A stretch of 64,000 bases of DNA from Heligmosomoides polygyrus polygyrus (Eukaryota > Nematoda > Chromadorea > Rhabditida > Heligmosomidae): the NCBI GenBank assembly GCA_947396885.1, contig OX377204.1, positions 1,488,001 to 1,552,000 of the forward strand, written 5' to 3'. This document shows, piece by piece, positions 56,106 through 64,000 of this stretch. Within the stretch, counting starts at the first letter, position 1, and each line of letters opens with the position of its first letter. The translations under genes were made by a program, and so were the position numbers. Under the pieces are notes generated by a model. It did no database searches and was not told where the DNA came from. It was given only the letters and a program-made list of their open reading frames with translations.

Positions 56106-58004
56106 TTAGGCACCCTCCTTTTTAAGCTTTCACATACATCTAAGCACAGATGATACATCAAATTTTCTTCAAAAAAATATTCTCTAACGCATTTCATCAT
56201 GAAGTCGGAGATGACATCACGGGATTGCAAATAAAATTGATGGGACGTGAACGTATGACTAATGTTGGCGTAATTCAGAGTCCACAGTGACAGCCAAGAG
56301 AAAAAGGGCAATCCAAAACCAAATGAAACCGTTAGGCCACGCCTTAGGCATGGCTGAGGTAGGTATTCGTATCACCACAGTCAAGTAGTCGACCCCCGCA
56401 CTTCCGGGTCATGAGACTAGTAAGGACATGGCTACCTTCTTCACTGATGAGCCTCGGGGTAACTAATCTTAAACATGTTTTGTATGAAGACAGAGGAGAA
56501 ACGAAACATGTTTAATGTTATGGTTGTCATTGTTCTGGTTCTTATTGTCCTTTGTTCGTAATTGCTGTGACATGAAGTTTATGTTGTTGAGGAATTATAA
56601 AATTTCGAGTGAATTTGGGTATATTTATGAACCTGATTCTATCTCATCCTAGATTCCTGGGGCATTAAATTTTAAGCTGTTAAAGAACTGTGAGATTTCG
56701 AATATTTTTACATATCGATTTGTAACTGATTCTATTTAATGTTGTTAGCCGATGGACACACCTCATTCGACTTGCATCATAACTGCAATTTTTGATTGTA
56801 GTTGTAAGAATTGTGAGCAAGTGTGCCATCCGGTATTCCATCCGGCTGCGAGTCTCCGCCGTGAGCAGTTGATTTGCCTGCTGCTCTCGACCACTTCACC
56901 TTGTATTCGTGACGATTACAAGTATCCACTATGCTGGTTTCTCCATGTTGGAAGTGTATATAGGAACCTTTACAGAGTCTCGTGGCATCAACAGGACAAC
57001 TCGTCCACATCGCTCTCGCCGCAGTGGGGACCCACGCTGCCACTGTGATGGAAGCCGCTGCGCGGACGAGTCGTCGCGGAGTCGCTGGTCGCAAAGGTCG
57101 CCGAGACCTGCAGTCGTTCACGGCGGTTCTCACCCCAGTGCCAGGCGCTTCGGGAAGGTTGAGAGGAGGGGTAGGATATCCATTTTCATGGCCAAAACAT
57201 TCTCAGGGAAGAAGGCCTTCAACGTTGAGCCTAGGAGGCGTTTACGCTTCATATTGAGATGACCGCAGCCTTAAAATTTAGGTCTGGAACCCTCCGTTTT
57301 GAGCTGCTGCTTAACCGACTTCGCGTTTTGTGGGATTAATACAATTTTCTTGTCAAATTGGACACTTTTATTTATTGATTTATGCGCCAAAAGGCGCGCT
57401 ATTACATCTATTACATCAAAGAACAGCAGGCAAAACTCTTAACTCGAACAAACTCAACAGTAGTCACTTCAAACCTCAAAAATGACTAAAAACTAGAAAA
57501 AAGCTAATATAAAACTGGAGAACATACATACTACTTTTCAAACCAAATTGGACACAGCTCAAGCCAAGCTGCTAAGAAAAGTGTCCAATTTGACGTGAAA
57601 ATTGAATAAATTTTCTTGTTTGCTTTTGTTGTGAACTCGTTTGTCGTATTCTTGTTTACTTAATCGTTCTCACTGATTCCATGTTTTTATTCGTATTTCC
57701 GTGCTCGTCTTCGTTGCTCCCTTGTTTTTATTCATGTTAACTTGCTGGTTTCCATTGTTGTTTCGGGTTTGTTGGTGTTTGCTTTATCTTTTCGTGGGTG
57801 CTTTGGTTGTGTTTCCGTCCTTGTTTTCATTGCATACTCGGTTTTCTTTGTGTTTCGGTTTTTTCGTTCATGCCGGCAAAAGTACGCAGTACTGCGTACA
57901 GTAACCTTCGTGGCGCGGCACCACCCGACGTTGTCATGGCAGCTCCGCGGCGCAAGACTCTGCTGCCGGCCGAAGAGAGTCGAATGGCGGACAGAATGGC
58001 GTCC
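56103..58004. other. Unassigned sequence
   Basis: 57000-57260 is GC-rich and open in several frames but unrecognised. 57350-57600 contains two inverted GTGTCCAATTTGACGTGAAA-type motifs. No gene called. Confidence 0.35.
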
Positions 58005-58306
58005 TGAGGCTGCGTTCATCAACGATTAAATTGGCGATTGCACGAGGTAGAGATACCCACGATGAAGCATTCATCTCTATCCCTTATAGCACGCTTACGC
58101 ACGGGAGTGCAATCCCAATAAAGGGACCACCTGATGACGGAACGTTCGTTCCGGCCCTCCTGGGCTTCCTTGAAAGTCTAGTGGCTGCCGTACGTTGCAC
58201 ATCATGCTGTAGGTGTTTCCATTTCAACTATTATTTAAATTGTGCATAAGGTTGACCCCTTATTGGGGTTGCACCCAACGGGTTTAATTGTTGAATCCAG
58301 CCCCTG
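58005..58306. mobile_element. MITE-B copy, long centre
   Basis: TGAGGCTGCGTTCATCAACG and TTAATTGTTGAATCCAGCCC ends. AGAGATACCCACGATGAAGC is shared with 49983-50124. Confidence 0.65.
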
Positions 58307-58946
58307 ATCTTCCTCGAAGCTAATTTCTCTGGAACCACCGACAAACGAGTTGATTGAAGCGTGCTAACGCGTTGTTGATATCGAAATCACGCAAGAAGCC
58401 ACAATGCAACCACTTCCGGAATCTCCTCCTCATTGCTAGTTTTGAAGACACAGCGAGTGGTGAATAACTATACTTCTCTATGATCAACGAGAAAATCGCA
58501 GGGCTCGTCGATGGCCTATTATCAGGTGAGCTGTTTCTCCTGCATTCTTCCACACTAACGAATGCGTGTCTCCGGTGCTAGTCTGTTCACAAACACACGG
58601 TTTATCGTTAGTTCGTTTGATTCGGACTCACCATAAGGTGGATGTGCAGTGGGGGGGGGCATAAATAAAAATTATGTAACAAATAGAGTTGGGGTTCACA
58701 GAGCGACTTCTGAAGAACAAAATAGGACCCTAAAAGGATCACAAAAAATTACATCCGGTGTCGCCGCCCTCGTAAACAGACAAAGCTATGTGCCGGCTCC
58801 TACTTCACTATGATGGATCCGGGTTATAACAGGTCACGCGGCGGTCAGCTGTATTTGAATTAGCTTTGCCAGCCGAGACGTCCTTAGAACGGCGACGTTT
58901 TTTTTCGTTTCTTGTTTGTTTGTTGTCCGTTTGTCTGTTTTTCAGT

Positions 58947-59334
58947 CCATTTGGGTTCAATCCCAATGGGAGGGCCACTCCATGCTCACGTCCAAACGCT
59001 ACGTAGAGGTGAATACTTGCAACATAACATGCCTACCTGAACCCCTACTGTGGCTATTTCAGTCTTCTTCCTTAAATAAAGAGGAAATTTAAACGAAAAA
59101 ACGTCGGACGAAAAGACGAAAAAAGACGCGTCGACAGGTTCATTGTGGCGATACGTACAGGGATAGCCGTACTGTGGCCGTGGGTCGATAAGTGGAGCCC
59201 GCAGGCGTGGATCGATACGTGAAGCCCGCGGACATCCCTGTACAGTGACAGTGAACCTGTCGACGCGTACACATGCGTTCCGGCCCGAGGCCGCCATGCC
59301 CCCTCCCCTCATTGGGATTGAACCCCATTTTGTT
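58947..59334. mobile_element. Foldback repeat with nested palindrome
   Basis: Outer arms TTGGGTTCAATCCCAATGGG (58951) and CATTGGGATTGAACCCCAT (to 59330). Inner arms ACGCGTCGACAGGTTCATTG (59128) and GTGAACCTGTCGACGCGTAC (to 59270). Non-coding. Confidence 0.65.
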
Positions 59335-59839
59335 TTCTTGGAGCCGCTCAGAGAGTAGCAAGTCAACTGGTTGCATAATTTTCAGTAACGTGCCCTCCCC
59401 CCCCCCCCTACCCGTCTAGTATACATATAGCGGGGAATAGAGGTCACTTCATACCATCGCCAGAATTGCCTTGAAAACGTTTGGAACGAAAACGCAAAAC
59501 CCAGCTATGTACACATAATGACGATAGAAGGACCAGAAGTCTGGTTGCGACTTCGCCAACGAACCAGGGAGACACATTTTCTGACCACGGACGCTCGTGG
59601 CACGACGTTTGCGTCACGTCTTCTGAACTCGGTTTAGACGCCTGTCCCCCCCCTTACGGGTCCCTTCTCACTGGTTCATTTTCCTAGTCCCCTTATACTG
59701 GTCCCTCTTAGTGGTCCCTTCTTACTGGTTCCACCTCCTGTTCTCCTCCCCTTGTTCCTCTATTAACCCTCCCCCGTGACTGTTCCCTTTTTACTTTTTC
59801 CCCGCCCTGGTCTCCTCTCGAGATCCTCCATAAGCAATT

Positions 59840-60355
59840 ATGACTAATCCCCTACTGCCGTTTGAACGTTCCCGCGACCGCTACAGTATCCCCAAACCTG
59901 CGCATCAACCAAACCGTCGTTATCGGAGGTCGTTTTTATCAGCGCGCAAACCTACACACCTCTAGAAAGGATACGACCACTCAGACACCTCTAGTAACGA
60001 TAAGACCCATCCAACCTGGGGCCGGATTCATCAAAGTTACTGCAGTAACTTTAACGGAGAATTGTAAGCAAATAGCTCAGATAACGCGGCTTATCAAGCG
60101 ATATGGTGAGCGATAAGCCACGTTATCTGAGCTTTCGTTTACGGTTCTCCGTTAAAGTTACTGCAGTAACATTGATGAATCCGGCCCCTGCTCGTGCTGA
60201 AGCCGCTCTCGTTGCTCAGCGGGGATTACGCATCGGTCGAATGTCTGCGTAGACGCCGACGCAATCCACGACGCAGGGTCAGCAACCGCACGTTACAGTA
60301 TCCCGCAGACCTGCACACCAATCCGCAATTCAAACGACAGTAGGGGATTAGTTAT
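59840..60355. mobile_element. Inverted-repeat element carrying a MITE-A
   Basis: Ends TGACTAATCCCCTACTGCCG and CAGTAGGGGATTAGTTA are inverted. Inside, TACAGTATCCC..ACCTGC occurs twice in direct order, and a MITE-A sits at 60016-60189. Confidence 0.6.
60016..60189. mobile_element. MITE-A copy inside another element
   Basis: CTGGGGCCGGATTCATCAAA and TTGATGAATCCGGCCCCTG ends, with the same subtype arms (GTTACTGCAGTAAC) as 11981-12156. Confidence 0.8.
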
Positions 60356-60570
60356 AAGAAAAACCAATTCCTCCTTACAGCCCCCCCCCCACTACTGATC
60401 TTCTCACGCTCGTTGCACAACGCCGGCGAAGCGTCTTCTGAATCCGATCCGGAGGCCTGATCCCTTCTTACTGGTTCCTCTGGCTGGTCCCAATTTTTCC
60501 CAATTTTCTAGATCCTTTCCTTGTTCTTCCCATTGACCCTCCCCCTACCCTTAATGGCCGTTCTTACTGG

Positions 60571-61035
60571 ATGGAGCCCACAACCGACTCTGGTTTATAA
60601 CCGCGAAGAAGTTCCTACAGAGTTGTACAATTTTAGAAGCCACAGATGTTTGGATGCATCGTGAAAAGAAAACGCTCCTGAGTTGTAGAAAAACGGAAAA
60701 ATTGCAGCGTGAAGCAGATAAAACTCCCAAATGATTTCAGTTAATGACGCAGCGAATCCTTCGCTCACCTACACGGTCGCTGAAGATCTTATAAGGGAGG
60801 CTTCCGAACTATGTGCCCAAATCGTCCTTGAACAGGATACGATGCTGGAGATCGAGGCACCTGTCAACGTCTGTCCTTCAGCTGCTTAGGCAGCCTCAGC
60901 TACTCGAAGAAATTCAACTCGTTTTCAGATATGCGGTGATATACACGGACAGTATCCCGATCTCCTACGGATATTCAATCGATGCGGATATCCTCCTGAC
61001 TGCTCGTATCTCTTTCTCGGCGACTATGTGGACAG
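60571..61035 (+). CDS. PP1-like serine/threonine protein phosphatase, N-terminal exons
   Basis: Exons 60571-60592 (ATG), 60741-60868 and 60929-61035 join in phase through GT-AG introns of 148 and 60 bp, giving 85 codons plus two bases. Exon 2 contains [18 protein letters not shown] and LEIEAPVN. Exon 3 contains [20 protein letters not shown] (51-70) and [10 protein letters not shown] followed by a split Arg codon. GDIHG (Asp54, His56) and GDYVD (Asp82) are metal-binding motifs of PPP-family phosphatases, and the spacing matches PP1. The next donor, GTGGAG at 61036, is followed 60 bp on by a SINE. Exons for RGNHE and the C-terminal half were not found before the window end, so the gene either continues outside, is interrupted, or is a truncated duplicate. 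The short N terminus is typical of the many divergent PP1 paralogues in nematodes. Plus-strand neighbours are only repeats. Confidence 0.78.
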
Positions 61036-61089
61036 GTGGAGAAGAGCTATGGCTTGCGTCTCTCTGTGGCGAACAAACTTTTCAAAAAA

Positions 61090-61352
61090 CTGCGGCGTTA
61101 TTCAATCCCGTCTGGGATGCGCCACGCATTCCACTTTTACGAGATGTAGAGGTTTTGCCTTTACAATGATTTACGGCGACCAGCTGATGGACAAGTCATA
61201 GTCATATGGTTCTTTCCGTCCCAGACACAAGTCTTGTACCAATTCACCTCGGAGGGATGGAGAGTTTGGTTGACCTGGGCGGGAAATCAGAACCAGAAAC
61301 CTTGATTCGGTTAACGCAACAGCAGGCGTCTCCTCCGACTACGCTAGCACAT
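61090..61352 (-). mobile_element. SINE1 copy after the PP1-like exons
   Basis: Minus-strand tail and body (GGATGCGCCACGCATTCCAC on the plus strand) with a truncated head. It lies in what would be the third intron of the phosphatase gene. Confidence 0.7.
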
Positions 61353-61548
61353 ACACACTAAAAAGATGACATCATCTAAAGGTGTCGTATCCAAGCAAAT
61401 CCAAACCCTACCAAAGCTATATAAATGTTAGACAAGGACCTGTGACCTAAGCGGTCCTCCAAAATAAGCGTCTGAGTCTTTACCACGACTGCCGTTCTTG
61501 AAACGCGTTCCGGCGAATGGGGTTTTCTCGCCGGGTTTGCGGAACCTT

Positions 61549-62362
61549 CAGGGGCCGGATTCATCAACAACTAAACCCGTGTGCATGCGGGATGTAAGGG
61601 GTAGAGATAAGATAAGAGTCAGGTAGAGATAAGGTAAGAGTCAGAGACGCAGGCATCATCGTGGATGTCGCGAATGCGATAGCTCGCTCCATTCAAAACT
61701 CCCGCGGGCTACCCTATCCGCTCGGGACCCTGATGAGGTGCTCCCGAGATCCGGCCTGCCCGCGTACGCTATCGATCGGCGGGCCGACTATGCGCCGCCC
61801 CGCCGCCGGGTCCATACTTGCTTCCTTTGTCTTGTCGAGCGGCTGCGCGGGCGCGGCTCTGGACTAATGAGCTCGCTTCTAACACCATCCCGAGGACTCT
61901 CTGAGCGGAGCTTTGCCGCTCCTCACTACTCAGTACAGCCGGCTGCACTACAGGAGGACGGCAAGCCCGGATGGAGCTCGCCTAGCCTCGGATAGCCAAT
62001 ACAGTCAGTCTAGCCGGAGCTGTCTTGCTTATTCCATACTACTTCACGCACGCCTGTAGGCACCCGCAGCTGGTGCGTAGTGCGGGCGTGCGTTAAACCA
62101 GGCGCTGTCCAGCGTGAGAGGGTTAGAAGTCACCACGAGGTGTCCCGTCGGCCAGGGTAGGGGTCGTGGCCTGTTCACTTCATGGGGCCCCCGTATGTCC
62201 CCCTGGGTCCAGGGTTCCTGGTTACCTCGTAGCACCACGGGGTAAATGGAGGACTCCGCTCAGCAGGGGCATGTAACGTCGCGAGCGGGGTCACCGATTC
62301 GCAACATAGGGTATCTCTACCCCCTATACCCGCGGGTTAGTCGTTGATGAATCCGGCCCCAG
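61549..62362. mobile_element. MITE-B type element with GC-rich passenger
   Basis: CAGGGGCCGGATTCATCAAC and GTTGATGAATCCGGCCCCAG are matching ends, with GGGGTAGAGATA and TATCTCTACCCCC subterminal blocks. The 640-bp centre (61640-62280) is unusually GC-rich and unlike any other B copy. Frames inside are short and not recognised. Confidence 0.7.
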
Positions 62363-62661
62363 GTTGGATAGGTTTTGACTGTTTAGTAGAGGCTTTTGGC
62401 TTTCAAGGACGCAAACCGCGACCTCCTGCGGGATTACAGTATGGCGGAAAATTTGAATCCGAATTTGTGCGGATTTAAGCGCCGCTCTCTGCACAGTTTG
62501 GCCTTTCTTGGCTGAAAAATTTCAAAGAGATCTGCCCTCGTAGGCTATTTCATTGCGCCCTCTTTGTGAAGAGTTCAAATTCGACTTGCCTGAAGTCATC
62601 AAAAAGAAGGGTGAAGTGTCTCCTACACTAGGACGCAACCGTTATCTAATAGTAAGCATAT

Positions 62662-62835
62662 CCGGGGCAGATTCGTCGATGACTTACGGCAATCTAACGG
62701 TGAATCCTGCCAAAATCCCTAATAGCGCGGTGGTGAAATGTCTCGCCTCAATATTGCTTGATATGCTGCGCTATCAGCGATTTCGGCAGTATTTTCACCG
62801 TTAGACTGCTGTAAGTCGTTGAAGAATCTGGCCGC
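62662..62835. mobile_element. MITE-A relative
   Basis: CCGGGGCAGATTCGTCGATG and GTCGTTGAAGAATCTGGCCG ends, with AATCTAACGGTGAATCCTGC arms. Confidence 0.7.
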
Positions 62836-63117
62836 TGATGTACCGCATCCTGCTTACATGATATGCGCAAATGGAATATGCTGACCTTTGAACACTTCTA
62901 ATACTACTGCCTCTCACTCGAACCTCTCCTACGCAAATGTAGCACTGCAAATGACCTCAAATTCGTACACTGCTTGATCAGCCCGAGACTGACCCTCGAC
63001 TAGAGCATGTGGTTGCAAACGACACTACCAGTTGCACCATGTGCCCCCACCTATACTGAGAGTTCAAACTACGTGGGGCAACTGATTTCGATTCCTCGTC
63101 TCAGTTCATAAGATTTT

Positions 63118-63395
63118 TACCTTCGAACTTCGTCCTCGTTCAAAAATCAGAGACTCTATCGCATTTACCGGTTCGTCTAAAATTAGGTGGGCCGGCCAGA
63201 TAGCGCGCTTCGCAGACACCCGATGGACGGCAACATGAATGCCCTGAGAGAATGATGTGACCGTTTTTGTGTCGCTCGAGCGAGGAGAATTCATTTGAGC
63301 TCTCTGGCATGTGACGGGGACGAATGAAGACATTGCTGACATCCGTCGAGCAACTCAATGATCAACGAGAGCACAGGTGATACATGTATTTCATC
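63118..63395 (+). pseudogene. RTE LINE 3' end copy
   Basis: Plus-strand match to the other RTE ends (AAATTAGGTGGGCCGGCCAG), then GTGTCGCTCGAGCGAGGAG and the 3' terminus near 63395. Confidence 0.7.
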
Positions 63396-64000
63396 TCATG
63401 TTTCACCTGGCTAATGCTTAGAAGGCGATAGGGGTCGGTGCTGATCGTATGGGATGCGCAGGCATTCTCCTTCAGCGCGATATGGTGGAAGCTCTTCGAA
63501 CCGGTGCCTGATCTACAACCTCCACAAGAGGAACATGATCTAATCACTGTTTTATTATTCCCCTACCAACTAATCGACCATGTTGTAAAGGCCAAAAACG
63601 ATTCCTGATAACTGACTGCTCTCGTCTGCATCTTAAAGAAACAATCCAGCCAAATCAGCAGGGTTGCTGCTTCACAAAAAAAATCAGGAGTTTAAAACAG
63701 AGCTTATTCCGAAAACAAGCCATAAAATCTACCTCCATAGCAAGGGTTTTGCTCCGCTGCTAATTTTTGACCCAATGCAATGCTTCCCTGGCAGCGGAGC
63801 ACAATCCTTGCTTTGGCTGTCATGAATCAGAAACAGGGGTATGTTCCCGGAAAGTGGCGGGTAAGTGGCCATCGAGGTAAATCGGGGTATGATTTACCTC
63901 CGGCCGCGTTCATGAATCCGAGCCGTAATGACAAAAGTCAAGAGAAGCACAGCGAAAATTCGACTCTATCCAACTGGAAGGGGTGGGAGCTATTTCCCTC
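63396..64000. other. Unassigned sequence with one short palindrome
   Basis: GCAAGGGTTTTGCTCCGCTG (63740) and CAGCGGAGCACAATCCTTGC (to 63817) form a 78-bp imperfect hairpin, a small MITE-like structure. The rest is unassigned. Confidence 0.45.

Noticed and set aside
56008..56311. 129-aa minus-strand frame with a long VCVCVC stretch
   Set aside because: It is the translation of the CA microsatellite.
56777..57262. GC-rich open frames on both strands as a gene
   Set aside because: Frames overlap on opposite strands with no recognised domain, start context or introns, and composition alone explains them.
62553..62804. Downstream exon of the PP1-like gene
   Set aside because: The frame has no phosphatase motif and most of it is a MITE-A relative.

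Overview
The window looks like nuclear DNA of a parasitic rhabditid nematode, most likely a blood-feeding strongylid such as a hookworm. This rests on four observations. A complete cathepsin B gene carries the [14 protein letters not shown] motif described for helminth hemoglobinases. Introns are GT-AG with short TTTCAG-type acceptors, and acceptors suitable for spliced-leader trans-splicing sit just upstream of start codons. A 16-base exact match to the nematode SL1 leader lies at 34027. The mobile elements (RTE, mariner/Tc1, Penelope-like, Helitron-like, MITEs) are of invertebrate type. Species is inferred, not shown.

Genes are few. (1) 28880-16917, minus: a cathepsin B cysteine protease, reconstructed here as 12 exons with every splice phase consistent (377 aa); its 12 kb locus is swollen by transposons in the introns. 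(2) 36205-34950, minus: a small secreted protein of unknown family, three exons, with one join unresolved. (3) 54951-48988, minus: the N-terminal part of a single-pass (type II-like) membrane protein, three phase-0 exons, remainder not found. (4) 60571-61035, plus: the N-terminal half of a PP1-like serine/threonine phosphatase. (5) 2737-3024, plus: a weakly supported very acidic short ORF. No ordinary tRNA, rRNA or CRISPR was recognised.

Most of the rest is mobile DNA, often nested. 1-5.5 kb: MITEs, including a five-member run at 4.1-4.9 kb. 5.8-8.5 kb: a hAT element with a perfect 8-bp target duplication, holding an RTE LINE fragment. 9.5-11.1 kb: a large palindromic TA-flanked element with a smaller relative of itself inside. 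12-12.5 kb: three back-to-back MITEs. 13.3-14.2 kb: hAT remnant. 19.8-20.7 kb: mariner. 21-21.8 kb: Helitron-like element with satellite arrays. 26.9-28.1 kb: a Tc1-type element inside a SINE. 38-40.4 kb: two long-inverted-repeat elements. 41.6-43.8 kb: one Penelope-like element inside another, both with inverted terminal repeats and GIY-YIG endonuclease remnants. 43.9-45 kb and 52.3-53.4 kb: mariners, each split by a MITE. 50.5-51 kb: a 42-bp minisatellite. 58-63 kb: foldback elements and MITEs around the phosphatase gene. At least eleven copies of one tRNA-derived SINE are scattered through the window.

The coding loci do not form an operon or a pathway that can be read from the sequence. 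The two secreted-protein genes (protease and small cysteine-containing protein) lie about 6 kb apart on the same strand, which is compatible with, but does not prove, shared expression in a secretory or gut tissue.
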